Shown here: positions 55,160-63,466 of the stretch, in pieces | Layout of the letters: every line of letters begins with the position of its first letter | Position numbering within the stretch: the first letter of the stretch is position 1 | Assembly (NCBI GenBank): GCA_965200685.1 | Contig: OZ241379.1 | Location: 310,001 to 374,000, forward strand | DNA: 64,000 nt | Direction: 5' to 3' | Origin: Bin5 sp965200685 | Lineage (GTDB): Bacteria; Chloroflexota; Anaerolineae; Caldilineales; Caldilineaceae | The notes under the pieces: model-generated | Database searches by the model: none | Told to the model about the DNA's origin: nothing | Seen by the model: only the letters and a program-made list of their open reading frames with translations | Made by a program: the position numbers and the translations under genes

Positions 55160-56055
55160 TGGCCGCCAATGCCGGGCCAGGCGTGAATCTTGCATCGCCA
55201 GACCGACACCGTACCCTCTGGCAGGATGCAGCCCGCCGCTTCCTCAACAACCGGCTGGCCATTTTCGGCCTGGCAATCGTTCTATTTTTTCTGTTCCTAG
55301 CAATATTCGCCGATCTGATCGCACCCTACCCCTACGACAAGGTATATTTCGACCGGGTTCTACGCATGCCCTTTGACCTGCCGGGCCATCCACTCGGCAC
55401 AGATGAAGTAGGCCGGGACTATATGAGCCGGCTCATTTACGGGGCGCGCACGTCCATGACCGTGGGCATGGCTGTGCAGGTGGTCGCAGTTCTGATTGGT
55501 GTGCCCTTAGGTGGCCTCGCGGGTTATATGGGCGGACGTACCGATTTCATGATCTCCCGCTTTATTGATATTATGACCGCCTTCCCTGGGCTGATATTTT
55601 CCATTCTGATCATTTCCGTCTGGGGTGGCGGCCTCACAAAAGTGATCTTCGCCCTCAGCATCACCAGTTGGATTGGCATCGCCCGCCTGACTCGGGGACA
55701 GATTCTGTCACTGCGGGAGAAGGAATATGTAGAGGCGGCCCGCTGCCTAGGGATAGGCCGCAATCGAATTATTCTGCGCCATCTGCTGCCCAATGCCCTG
55801 ACACCAATTCTGGTATCTATCAGTTTCGGCGTCCCCGCTGCGATCTTCGGCGAGGCCGGGCTGAGTTTCTTGGGCATCGGCATCAACGACCCCATCCCCA
55901 GTTGGGGAAAAATGGTCGGCGTCAGCAACGCATACGTGCGAGTCTACTGGCATCTAGCCCTCTTCCCTACAGTGGCAGTCGCCCTATCTATGCTCGGGTT
56001 TTCGTTTGTCGGGGACGGCTTACGGGACGCGCTAGACCCGAAAATGATGGAGTAA
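55159..56055 (+). CDS. ABC importer permease, DppC/OppC type
   Basis: A 298-residue permease partner of the DppB-like protein. GTG 55159 is chosen because AAGGAGG (55147-55153) precedes it, and it overlaps the previous stop by one base. The N-terminal helix (about 32-52, LAIFGLAIVLFFLFLAIFAD), HPLGTDEVGRDYMSRLIYGAR (about 77-97) and the EAA loop EYVEAARCLGIGRNRIILRH (about 190-210) are typical of DppC. It ends with GDGLRDALDPKM, the usual C-terminus. A cytochrome c lipoprotein gene follows 6 nt later. Confidence 0.92.
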   Translation: MAANAGPGVNLASPDRHRTLWQDAARRFLNNRLAIFGLAIVLFFLFLAIFADLIAPYPYDKVYFDRVLRMPFDLPGHPLGTDEVGRDYMSRLIYGARTSMTVGMAVQVVAVLIGVPLGGLAGYMGGRTDFMISRFIDIMTAFPGLIFSILIISVWGGGLTKVIFALSITSWIGIARLTRGQILSLREKEYVEAARCLGIGRNRIILRHLLPNALTPILVSISFGVPAAIFGEAGLSFLGIGINDPIPSWGKMVGVSNAYVRVYWHLALFPTVAVALSMLGFSFVGDGLRDALDPKMME

Positions 56056-56061
56056 TGGAAC

Positions 56062-56532
56062 ATGAAAATCGCGCCCAATTCCCAATTCATCTTGCCCTTC
56101 TTGACTGTTGCCCTGCTGCTTCTTGTCCTGCTCGCTGGATGTGGAAGGAGTGCTGAGGATACCAGCACCCCCATGCCCGCGGCCAATGACCAAAATAGGG
56201 TGCCGACGATGCCGGCAGCCCGCTTCAACCAACCCACACCTATTGCGGACCTGAAAGCAGCCAGCGAAGCAGATAAGCAAGCGGACACGGACGAACCAGA
56301 CATCGCCACTGGCGCGCTCATCTACAGCAACCGCTGTGCAGAGTGCCATGGGGAAGAGGCCATGGGCACAGATCAGGCTGCATCGCTCATTGGGCTGACC
56401 TTAAGCGAAGCAGAGTTCACTGATCTGATACGCACCGGCGGAGAGTTAGGGACCGACCACCTCTTCGGTTCAACAAAAATCAGCCCAGAGGGCCTGCAGT
56501 CTGTGTACGTTTATTTGACATCATTAGAGTAG
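56062..56532 (+). CDS. Cytochrome c-type lipoprotein
   Basis: A 156-residue lipoprotein with signal ending LLVLLAGC (Cys about 27) and a Pro/Ala linker. The heme site is CAECH (92-96) in ATGALIYSNRCAECHGEEAM; a possible Met ligand was not identified with certainty. It probably carries electrons on the outer face of the membrane. It is only 6 nt after the dppC-like gene, an unusual partner for a peptide importer; upstream lies another cytochrome-containing dehydrogenase, so the whole 49-56.5 kb stretch may serve one oxidation pathway (inference). The 3' end overlaps the convergent ferredoxin gene by 22 bp. Confidence 0.85.
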   Translation: MKIAPNSQFILPFLTVALLLLVLLAGCGRSAEDTSTPMPAANDQNRVPTMPAARFNQPTPIADLKAASEADKQADTDEPDIATGALIYSNRCAECHGEEAMGTDQAASLIGLTLSEAEFTDLIRTGGELGTDHLFGSTKISPEGLQSVYVYLTSLE

Positions 56533-56864
56533 TCATTGCCATGCAGCCGATGGTAGACTGCTTCCTCTACACATCGACCATTGCGTAGATGTTCCTCAAC
56601 AATCCGATTCAGCAGAATCTCGTCCACCTGATGGTACCAGATCCCTTCAGGGTAGACGACCACAATCGGGCCGCTGTGGCAGACGCCCAAACAGGGAGTG
56701 GTGCCTCGCTTCACCCGCTGCGGATTGTCGTACTGGCCCAGATCGCCCAACTTCTGGGCCAAGCTCTCATAAAGCCACTTTGACTTTCCTTCCGGATCAC
56801 AGAATGGGCCAGTGCATACAAAGATGTGGCGCGCGTACGCAGCCATCTCCGGTACATCACTCAT
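56511..56864 (-). CDS. Thioredoxin-like [2Fe-2S] ferredoxin (CbiW-like)
   Basis: A 117-residue protein with the thioredoxin-like ferredoxin pattern: HIFVCTGPFCDPEGKSKW (Cys17, Cys22) and TTPCLGVCHSGPIVVVYPEGIWY (two further Cys), the four cluster ligands. Proteins of this kind (COG3411) occur in cobalamin operons, where one is called CbiW. It is the last gene of the riboswitch-controlled operon, 66 nt after the adenosyltransferase. It could supply the electron for Co(II) to Co(I) reduction needed by that enzyme (inference). Confidence 0.8.
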   Translation of the reverse strand: MSDVPEMAAYARHIFVCTGPFCDPEGKSKWLYESLAQKLGDLGQYDNPQRVKRGTTPCLGVCHSGPIVVVYPEGIWYHQVDEILLNRIVEEHLRNGRCVEEAVYHRLHGNDYSNDVK

Positions 56865-56930
56865 GGAACTCTCCTAAAATACTGCTGCGAACCAGCACTT
56901 ACGCCATCGTGCTAGGCTTCCTTGATGAGA

Positions 56931-57494
56931 TTACGCGGCCGGATCCCAAAGAGGCTCCTCTATGTCCTGCTGATGATTTTCAAAGCGGGCCATCACAAAT
57001 AGGGCATCAGATAGACGATTCAGATAGCGTAGCACCAATGGGTTGATTGTCTCCTCAGTGGCCAATGAGGATGCATCCCGTTCAGCCCGGCGGCAAACGG
57101 TACGGGCCACATGCAGTTGGGATGCGCCCAGGGAGCCACCCGGTAGAATGAAGTTCTCAAGCGGGCCGACAACCGGCGTCAGCTCGTCGATCAGAGCTTC
57201 TAGCTTCTCCACATGACGCTGACCGATCTGTGGAAGCGTATAGCGCGGCTTGTCCTCTTCCAAAAAGCACAGATCCGACCCCAAATGAAACAGTTCGTTC
57301 TGAATGTTGCTCACTGTCTGCTGCAAGTGTTCACACAGGCCATGGGCCAGCGCGACGCCAAGCTGCGAGTTCAGTTCATCGACCGTTCCGTACACCTGTA
57401 CACGCAAGGAATCTTTCGGCACCCGCTGCCCACCGCCTAGGGCTGTCGTACCGCTGTCTCCTTTTCGGGTATAAATCTTTGTCAATCTCGGCAT
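56931..57494 (-). CDS. Cob(I)alamin adenosyltransferase, PduO type
   Basis: A 187-residue ATP:corrinoid adenosyltransferase that makes the Co-C bond of adenosylcobalamin or adenosylcobinamide. The N-terminus TKIYTRKGDSGTTALGGGQR (about 5-24) is the ATP-binding signature; VYGTVDELNSQLGVA (about 34-48) and the C-terminal ARTVCRRAERD and YLNRLSDALFVMAR segments are typical of the PduO family. The ATG at 57494 shares one base with the btuD stop (TGATG), so translation is coupled. Confidence 0.93.
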   Translation of the reverse strand: MPRLTKIYTRKGDSGTTALGGGQRVPKDSLRVQVYGTVDELNSQLGVALAHGLCEHLQQTVSNIQNELFHLGSDLCFLEEDKPRYTLPQIGQRHVEKLEALIDELTPVVGPLENFILPGGSLGASQLHVARTVCRRAERDASSLATEETINPLVLRYLNRLSDALFVMARFENHQQDIEEPLWDPAA

Positions 57495-58594
57495 CAGTGT
57501 CTCCCTCCCATATCCTCTTCTCTGATTCGACGCAGATAGATTGTCAACGCGCCTAACGTTGTAAAAACATCTTCCCGCCCCGCAATATCCAGCACATAAA
57601 CGGGTCGGCCCTCCTCTATACCCACGGAAACGACCGGGACGGTAGGGGTTGGTCGCCCTACAGGCAGCGGCGAGTCATCCACGGGTGTTTGGGCATCCAT
57701 CTCCACTACCTCATATCCAATCCGCTCCAGGGCCCGCCGGGCCCAGAAGGCCGCGGGGCCCTGGCCCCGCACCACTAGCTGCCCATGGGTCTCCCGTTGG
57801 GTGTAAAAGGAACCGCTAGCCTGGTCGAATGTCACCCCTTCCCCGGCAAATACCCGTTCAAACGCGCCATTGAGGATCTGGTCCTCAGGCGCGCCATCGT
57901 AGAGTGTCCCTGCGGCCGAGAGCAGCCACAGCCGGTCCGCGTTACGCAGGGCCAAGTCCAAGTCGTGCGTGGAAAGCAAAATCGTCTGTTGGTTTTCCTG
58001 GGCCAGCCGGCGCAGCAGCCCCATCACCTCTACCCGTCGGGGCAGATCAAGGAAAGCGGTCGGCTCGTCCAACAACATCACCAATGGCTCCTGGGCCAGG
58101 GCCCGGGCGATGAGAATTTTCTGGCGTTCACCGTCGCTCATCTCCTGTACGAGACGCTCGGCCAGCCCATTGGCCCGCACAGCCTGTAACGCCCAACGTA
58201 CAATGTGCCGGTCCTGTCCTGTCAATGTGCCGGTCCAGCCGGTATAGGGATGCCGCCCCAAGCTCACCAGCCCATAACCGGACAAAGCACCCACATCTAC
58301 CCGCTCGGTCAGCACAACGCTCAAGCGGCGGGCCAATTGGCTAGGCTGCAGTTCGTGCAAGGGCCGCTCATCCAGCCAGATCCGCCCCGATAAAGGAGAT
58401 TGCAGCCGGGCCAAGGTACGCATGAGTGTTGACTTGCCGGCACCATTTGGCCCCAGCAGGCAGACCAATTCGCCCGCTCGCAGGACGAAGTCCAGATCGC
58501 TGGCGATGACTATGTCGGCCCCCCGGGCGCGCGGGTAGCCGATGGAAAGTGCCTCTGCCCGCAGAGTAATGCGACCGTCCATCGCAAGGATCAC
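57494..58594 (-). CDS. btuD: Cobalamin/cobinamide ABC importer ATPase with C-terminal extension
   Basis: A 366-residue ATPase. GTG 58594 is chosen because it overlaps the btuC stop (GTGA) with GGAGG 10 nt upstream; an ATG at 58582 is possible. The ATPase core (about 1-250) has Walker A GPNGAGKST, the signature MSDGERQKILIARAL, Walker B PLVMLLDEPTAFLDLP and the H-loop STHDLDLAL. About 110 extra C-terminal residues (VVRGQGPAAFWARRALERIG...VVEMDAQTPVDD...VVSVGIEEGRPVYVLD) form an alpha/beta-looking domain of unknown function, perhaps regulatory. Position between btuC and the adenosyltransferase gene supports a corrinoid substrate. Confidence 0.88.
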   Translation of the reverse strand: MILAMDGRITLRAEALSIGYPRARGADIVIASDLDFVLRAGELVCLLGPNGAGKSTLMRTLARLQSPLSGRIWLDERPLHELQPSQLARRLSVVLTERVDVGALSGYGLVSLGRHPYTGWTGTLTGQDRHIVRWALQAVRANGLAERLVQEMSDGERQKILIARALAQEPLVMLLDEPTAFLDLPRRVEVMGLLRRLAQENQQTILLSTHDLDLALRNADRLWLLSAAGTLYDGAPEDQILNGAFERVFAGEGVTFDQASGSFYTQRETHGQLVVRGQGPAAFWARRALERIGYEVVEMDAQTPVDDSPLPVGRPTPTVPVVSVGIEEGRPVYVLDIAGREDVFTTLGALTIYLRRIREEDMGGRH

Positions 58595-59760
58595 CCTGCA
58601 AACGCCTCCCGCAAGTTGCGTTGGCGTAAGATCACCCAAATTACGACCGGCGCGCCCAACAATGCGGTCACTGCGTTCAGTGGCAACGTCAGTTGGCTGC
58701 CCGGCAGGCCGGCGATGATATCCGCACCCAGAGCCAATGTAGCGCCCATAAGAGACACGGCAGGCAGCAGCAGCCGATGATCCGATGTATGAAAGAGGCT
58801 ACGGCACAGATGCGGCACAGCAATGCCCAAAAAACCGATGGGCCCACAAAAGGCGGTGACAACACCGGCCAGGACCGCGGACGAGCCGATAATCCCCAAG
58901 CGGGCATGATGCACGTTCAGACCCAAAGAGCGCGCATAGGTTTCACCCAACAGCAGTGCATTCAGCGGTTTCATCAACAGATGACCGCCGACCAGCCCCA
59001 GCAGAATCGCTGGGGCCATCACCTGAAGCTGCCGCCAAGTGACGCCACCGAAAGAACCAAAGGTCCAAGAGATGTAGGCCTGGATGCGGTCGTCAATGCT
59101 GAAATAGAGAAGTACACTCACCAGCGCGCCGGTGGCGTACCCGAACATCAGCCCCAGAATCAGCAGGGTCATCCCACTCTGCACCTTGCGCGCCACAAAC
59201 AGCACGAGAAACAGCACCAGCCCAGAGCCAAAGATCGCGGACAGGGCCAAGCTGGTATCCCCTGCCAAGCTGACCCCAGCCAAGAGTGTGGTACTACCGC
59301 CCATGCTCACAGCCGCGCCAGCCAAAAGTATGATCAGGGCCACGCCCAAACTGGCCCCGGAACTGATGCCAAGCACGAAGGGCCCAGCCAGCGGATTGCG
59401 AAAGAGTGTCTGCATCTGTAACCCACTGACCGACAGCGCGGCCCCGGCCAGCATGGCTGTCAGTGCTTTCGGCAGACGAAATTTCAGGACAATCGTCGTC
59501 CAAGATGATTTTGAGGCAGAACCCCCCAACAAAACAGCCACGATCTCCTCTGTCGGGATCAGCACAGAGCCAATCGTCAGGCTCAAGACAAAGACCATCA
59601 GGGTGCCGAACGCCAGCCCGACCAGCAGCCAGCCGACTGCAGTAGCATGTGAGCTGTGATCTGTGCCCTGTAACTGCTGTGGTGTTGGGGTTTCACTGGT
59701 CACTGCCCACTGAGCACTGGTTATAGGTTTTTCAGTGGCCATTGGTATATCTTTCCGCAT
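58591..59760 (-). CDS. btuC: Cobalamin/cobinamide ABC importer permease
   Basis: A FecCD/BtuC-type permease of 389 residues with about ten helices after a polar ~45-residue N-terminus. Typical segments: PKALTAMLAGAALSVSGLQMQTLFRNPLAGPFVLGISSGA (about 110-150, FecCD signature) and LGLNVHHARLGIIGSSAVLAGVVTAFCGPIGFLGIAVPHL (coupling helix region, with GPIGFLGIAVPHLCR). ATG 59760 lies 4 nt after the cobU stop; ATG 59742 is an alternative. It overlaps btuD by 4 nt. Confidence 0.9.
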   Translation of the reverse strand: MRKDIPMATEKPITSAQWAVTSETPTPQQLQGTDHSSHATAVGWLLVGLAFGTLMVFVLSLTIGSVLIPTEEIVAVLLGGSASKSSWTTIVLKFRLPKALTAMLAGAALSVSGLQMQTLFRNPLAGPFVLGISSGASLGVALIILLAGAAVSMGGSTTLLAGVSLAGDTSLALSAIFGSGLVLFLVLFVARKVQSGMTLLILGLMFGYATGALVSVLLYFSIDDRIQAYISWTFGSFGGVTWRQLQVMAPAILLGLVGGHLLMKPLNALLLGETYARSLGLNVHHARLGIIGSSAVLAGVVTAFCGPIGFLGIAVPHLCRSLFHTSDHRLLLPAVSLMGATLALGADIIAGLPGSQLTLPLNAVTALLGAPVVIWVILRQRNLREAFAG

Positions 59761-59764
59761 CGGC

Positions 59765-60304
59765 CTACTCAGCCTTCAAACTGACAGGCAGCCCAGCCAC
59801 CATTAGGATCACTGTGTCCGCGGCTGCGGCCAGTGTTTGATTCGCCCGCCCCAATAGATCCCGATACGCACGCCCCAAAGGTGTAAGAGGGGCCAGTCCA
59901 GTACCAACTTCGTTTGAAACCACGATCATATGCCCATCTCGCTGTTTTGCGGCCCACACGATTTCTGCGATTTCCTGCTCAACCCGCCTCTTCACGTTTT
60001 CATCAAAGGGGTCAGGAGAATCCGCGATCAGATTTGATACCAACAGAGTGATGCAGTCCACAATAACGGTTGTGGGTCCGTTAGGATGCCGGCAGATCGC
60101 CTGGCCGACCCCAGAGGATATCTCTCGTGTTTGCCAAGTCACAGGACGTTCTGCTCTGTGTCTCTCTATACGAATCCGCATCTCCTCGTCCCCGGCTTGC
60201 GCGGTTGCCACAAACAGTACCGCCCGGGCCTCCTGGGCGATCTGCAGTGCTTTTGCACTTTTTCCGCTGCCTGCACCGCCCAAAATCAGTGTCAGCTTCC
60301 TCAC
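59765..60304 (-). CDS. cobU: Adenosylcobinamide kinase / guanylyltransferase
   Basis: A 179-residue bifunctional enzyme that phosphorylates adenosylcobinamide and attaches GMP. P-loop ILGGAGSGKSAKA (7-19), the guanylylated-His region IRIERHRAERPVTW (about 46-59; His in RHRxxRP), VIVDCITLLVSNLI and VVSNEVGTGLAPLTPLGRAYRD (about 128-149) are the family marks. It acts in cobinamide salvage before CobS. Confidence 0.95.
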   Translation of the reverse strand: MRKLTLILGGAGSGKSAKALQIAQEARAVLFVATAQAGDEEMRIRIERHRAERPVTWQTREISSGVGQAICRHPNGPTTVIVDCITLLVSNLIADSPDPFDENVKRRVEQEIAEIVWAAKQRDGHMIVVSNEVGTGLAPLTPLGRAYRDLLGRANQTLAAAADTVILMVAGLPVSLKAE

Positions 60305-60371
60305 AGCATTCTATCCTTGTGGTGTGTAACCACTGGCCTACAGCAGTAGCCAGTAATGGCCATTGGTCTAT

Positions 60372-61106
60372 CTAGCCAAATGCTGTCAAGGTCATGAGGC
60401 AGAAGGTTTCTCCGATTTCACAAAGAGCCCCATAGATGTCACCGGTCAGCCCAGGAATGCGGGCCATGGTGAAGCGGATCAGCAGCCAAGTGCTCAGGCC
60501 GACGACAACAATGGTCGTACCAATGGCAGCCAACCCCATAGATGGAACCAAGATGCCGGCCACCAACGCGGTGATTGCCAATGCGCCAGTGGCCTGGGGC
60601 CAACCCGCAGAGTCTTTCATGGCCCGGCCTAGGCCTTCTGCACGGGCATAAGGAAAGAAGACAATGGCCATGCTCATCACCCAACGCCCCAGGACCACTG
60701 CTAGGAGAAGGGCAAGCGGTTGCCCGGCCTCTATAGCTGCAAATTTCAACAGCAATAGCATACAGCCGGCAGCCATGGCATAGGCTCCAATACGCTCGTC
60801 CCGCAGAATGTACATACGAGCCTCAAGCGTGCGTCCACCCAGCAGACCATCAACCGCATCAACAAAGCCATCAAAATGCAAAGCCCCGCTGCACACAATC
60901 CAGACGCCAAGTAGGATTGCTGCCGAGAGCAAGGGCGGCAAGACAGCAAACAGGAGACCATGCAGACCATACAGGAGCAACCCGATCAGCAAACCAATGA
61001 GCGGGAAAAACGCTACGGATCTTCCCAACTCATCGGATGTGAATGTGCGGCGCAAAACCGGCGGCATAACTGTCAAGAATTGCAAGGCCACCAGTATATC
61101 TTTCAC
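60372..61106 (-). CDS. cobS: Adenosylcobinamide-GDP ribazoletransferase (cobalamin synthase)
   Basis: A 244-residue polytopic membrane enzyme that joins adenosylcobinamide-GDP with alpha-ribazole to give adenosylcobalamin. Motifs: ILVALQFLTVMPP (N-terminus), the metal-binding LHFDGFVDAVDGLLGG (about 77-92), RDERIGAYAMAAGCMLLL (about 100) and VVLGRWVMSMAIVFFPYARAEGLG; the C-terminus GDIYGALCEIGETFCLM is typical. CobT and CobC are not in the window. Confidence 0.93.
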   Translation of the reverse strand: MKDILVALQFLTVMPPVLRRTFTSDELGRSVAFFPLIGLLIGLLLYGLHGLLFAVLPPLLSAAILLGVWIVCSGALHFDGFVDAVDGLLGGRTLEARMYILRDERIGAYAMAAGCMLLLLKFAAIEAGQPLALLLAVVLGRWVMSMAIVFFPYARAEGLGRAMKDSAGWPQATGALAITALVAGILVPSMGLAAIGTTIVVVGLSTWLLIRFTMARIPGLTGDIYGALCEIGETFCLMTLTAFG

Positions 61107-61158
61107 GCCGCGACCTCAAGCCTGCTCAACTCCTGAAACTGAGCCATTGCATCCCGCA

Positions 61159-62406
61159 TCATTGAACCGACTGGAAAAACATGAGTTCATGATCCGGCAG
61201 CAGATCCGGATGCAGAATCTTTATCAGATCCTTTAGGACAATTTCAGGATGGGCTGTGCCGAGTTCATAGAAAGCGTTGCCCCCGTTTTCGTTCATCATG
61301 GCATTGTTGTTGAACAAGCGTCCATTTTCCAGGGCCGCGAAGCCCCCATAGCGGGGGTCGCTGGCCAGCACATCATCCACACTGAACCAGAAGACATTGT
61401 CCGGGTTGAGCCAGAAATCCACCTCGGCCGCGACTTCGTAGACCGACTCAAAGTCCAATGGCAATGAACCGACGGTCTTGTTATCCGCCCACAGATAGGC
61501 AGCACCGGCATCGGCCAGCAATTTAGCCACATAGCTGTCGCCGCCCGCCACATACCACGTACCGTTGTAGACGCTGCCCAACAGTACAGTAGGACGCTCC
61601 GACCGTTCTGCGGTCAAGGCAGCCACCTGCTGATAGGCCATGGCAATGGCGTCAAACTGGGCCGTGGCGTCCGCTTCCCGGTTGAAGAACAAGGCGATGA
61701 ATTTCATCCATTCTGTACGGCCCAGGGGGTCTTGCTCAACAAAATCACCGTTGAGCGCGACGGGAATTCCCGCCTCCAAGAGCACAGGATGGGTGTCATA
61801 ATCGGAGATACCAGAGCCGTAGACCATCACCAGGGCTGGGTCTACGTCCAGGAGCAGCTCAACGTTGACCGCTGCACCGCCGCCGACCTCTGCCACTTCG
61901 CCAGCGGCGATACGCGCCTGCACAGCCTCGTTCGTAGTCCACAAATAGCTATCAATACCGATGAGCCGGTCCAGCAGTCCCAGGTTCTCCAGGGCAGGCA
62001 AATAGGTGGTGGACATGGCAACGATATTGGCGACCGGCACTTCGACTAGCGCGCCATCTATCCCTTCCGGAGCTGGTGTGCCACATTGGACGAGCACATA
62101 CCGAAAACTCTCCTGAGCACCCTGCCATGGATTGGTGACAGTCACGATCTTATAGTTGTTGTGATAGTCCACAGTGAAGCCGGAGGCATGGGTTACCGAC
62201 AATTTCTCTGGGAAGTAATCAATAGTCGGGTCAAAAGAATCAACACACCCATCATGTTGATTCATCGTTGGGGCGACAGATCGCTGCGCTGTCTCGGCTA
62301 CGAGGGGCTCAGCTGTTGCCGGGGCAGGCATCGCTGGCAGCGGCGCGGCACATCCGCTGAGGACCAGCAGACAAAGTACAAGAAAATGGAACATCACACA
62401 CTTCAT
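61159..62406 (-). CDS. btuF: Corrinoid (BtuF-like) ABC importer substrate-binding lipoprotein
   Basis: A 415-residue class III binding protein. Lipoprotein signal LVLCLLVLSGC (Cys19) and an Ala/Pro linker; GGAGAG lies five nt before ATG 62406. Binding-protein features: VTNPWQGAQESFRYVLVQCG, IVAMSTTYLPALENLGLLDRLIGIDSY (about 130-157), VNVELLLDVDPALVMVYG and GIPVALNGDFVEQDPLGRTEWMKFIALFF. The fold could also bind Fe-siderophores, but the riboswitch and the cob genes in the operon argue for cobalamin or cobinamide. Confidence 0.85.
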   Translation of the reverse strand: MKCVMFHFLVLCLLVLSGCAAPLPAMPAPATAEPLVAETAQRSVAPTMNQHDGCVDSFDPTIDYFPEKLSVTHASGFTVDYHNNYKIVTVTNPWQGAQESFRYVLVQCGTPAPEGIDGALVEVPVANIVAMSTTYLPALENLGLLDRLIGIDSYLWTTNEAVQARIAAGEVAEVGGGAAVNVELLLDVDPALVMVYGSGISDYDTHPVLLEAGIPVALNGDFVEQDPLGRTEWMKFIALFFNREADATAQFDAIAMAYQQVAALTAERSERPTVLLGSVYNGTWYVAGGDSYVAKLLADAGAAYLWADNKTVGSLPLDFESVYEVAAEVDFWLNPDNVFWFSVDDVLASDPRYGGFAALENGRLFNNNAMMNENGGNAFYELGTAHPEIVLKDLIKILHPDLLPDHELMFFQSVQ

Positions 62407-62533
62407 TGAATCTCTCCTCAGTTGGTATAAATTTGAGCCACTGCCGCGCCGTCACCCCCACTGCATCAGGGTTCTCTGGATGAAAGGATAAACAGGATGT
62501 AGGCCTGTATTCCTGCTACAGCTCTAGAAACAA

Positions 62534-62563
62534 AACGTCCGATCCCTTATGAGATCGGACGTT
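62534..62563 (-). terminator. Expression-platform terminator of the cobalamin riboswitch
   Basis: Minus-strand stem AACGTCCGATC (62563-62553) and GATCGGACGTT (62544-62534), 11 bp, 8-nt loop, followed by TTGTTT. It lies between the riboswitch and btuF, the arrangement of a transcriptional off-switch. Confidence 0.85.
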
Positions 62564-62631
62564 GTCAGGAATGTCTGGTACAAAAGTACCGCCACCACCA
62601 CACCCAATCCACGAGGTGTTTCAAAAGCACG

Positions 62632-62790
62632 ACAGAGGCGGTCGACCTGGCTTAGGAATCCCCAACCCCTCTTCGTGGAGGGTTCGATGGGGGTACATTT
62701 CCCTTACAGTTGCGGGACAGCACCGGACTTTCACCGGCTTCGCCTTTTCAGCCCTGGCATCCGGACCATGGGCACCTCTGGCGTTATCTA
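62632..62790 (-). promoter_or_regulatory. Cobalamin riboswitch
   Basis: On the minus strand the hallmark core GCCGGTGAAAGTCCGGTGCT then GTCCCGCAACTGTAAGG is nearly letter-perfect, with AGGTGCCC at the 5' side (about 62780) and the 3' closing element AAGCCAGGTCGACCGCC (about 62655-62638). Boundaries are approximate. It controls the btuF-cobS-cobU-btuC-btuD-ATR-ferredoxin operon; adenosylcobalamin binding should favour the downstream terminator. Confidence 0.95.
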
Positions 62791-62839
62791 TTCTATTGTA
62801 AGAGCGTTGAGGGGTCGCCTACACCCTCAATAATAAGAT

Positions 62840-62868
62840 AGTATAGTGAACTGTACGGGAATTGTCAA
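62840..62868 (-). promoter_or_regulatory. Consensus promoter of the B12 operon
   Basis: On the minus strand TTGACA (62868-62863), 17 bp, TATACT (62845-62840). Predicted start about 62833, just ahead of the riboswitch. The rest of 62407-63004 holds the riboswitch, terminator and the divergent promoter. Confidence 0.7.
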
Positions 62869-62922
62869 ATCCATATCTGCAAGAGTCGGAAAATGAGCGT
62901 ACATGCTCTGGTTCATAAATCT

Positions 62923-62951
62923 TTGAACATCTGCTCGTCCTTTGGCATACT
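62923..62951 (+). promoter_or_regulatory. Probable promoter of the FmdB-type gene
   Basis: TTGAAC (62923-62928), 17 bp, CATACT (62946-62951), divergent from the B12 operon promoter and 54 bp before the ATG at 63005. Confidence 0.4.
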
Positions 62952-63004
62952 ATGAAAGGGACGGTCAGCCAGAATGCCCATAGGTTTGTGGAACGGATTC
63001 GGCC

Positions 63005-63307
63005 ATGCCAATTTACGAATATATCTGTCGGGACTGTAACGAGCGGTTTGAGTGCTTCTGGATGTCAATGGCTGCGGCAGCTGGCAAAATGCCGCTCTGT
63101 CCGGCCTGCGAGAGTACAGCTACCCAACGTATCATCTCCCAAGTGGCAGTGCTCGGAGGGACGCCAGGGGAACAGAGCGAGACCAGCAGCGCGCAAGAAG
63201 CTCCAATCCCTTCCACGAGCGCAAAACAGAATGCACCGATTACACCGAAAGAGCAGATTCAAAAATGGCAAGCCAACCGACAGAAGAAGCGCGAAAGTGG
63301 CGTATGA
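63005..63307 (+). CDS. FmdB family zinc-ribbon protein
   Basis: A 100-residue protein starting MPIYEYICRDCNERFECFW, the invariant start of FmdB/CxxC-zinc-ribbon proteins, with Cys8-Cys11 and the second pair CPAC near residues 32-35. The C-terminal half is a disordered Ser/Ala/Pro stretch ending in a basic helix (KEQIQKWQANRQKKRE). The family's function is poorly known; despite the name it is common outside formamidase operons. Its stop overlaps the ATG of a short hisZ-like stub. Confidence 0.88.
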   Translation: MPIYEYICRDCNERFECFWMSMAAAAGKMPLCPACESTATQRIISQVAVLGGTPGEQSETSSAQEAPIPSTSAKQNAPITPKEQIQKWQANRQKKRESGV

Positions 63308-63375
63308 ACGGGCAGATCCCTTTCGGCGTCGCCGACTATTTTTGGGATGAAGCACTCAATCCGCAAAATGATTGA
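63304..63375 (+). pseudogene. N-terminal stub resembling hisZ
   Basis: A 23-codon ORF (MNGQIPFGVADYFWDEALNP...) whose ATG overlaps the fmdB-type stop (ATGA). The IPxGVxDYxxxEA pattern resembles the first residues of HisZ, the regulatory subunit of ATP phosphoribosyltransferase, and of the related class II synthetases. Everything after codon ~18 is missing. Short length makes this tentative. The following 90 bp up to the rfbC-like gene are non-coding. Confidence 0.3.
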
Positions 63376-63466
63376 GCGGCTGCACAGACAAACCGAACGC
63401 GGCGAACCGCAGATGGCCGCAACGAACTTCTGCTGTTCGCGGCCATCACAACCATAGGAACAACCA

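Noticed and set aside
58693..59421. A 242-codon plus-strand open frame rich in Gln and His
   Set aside because: Antisense to btuC; composition is that of a reversed membrane-protein gene.
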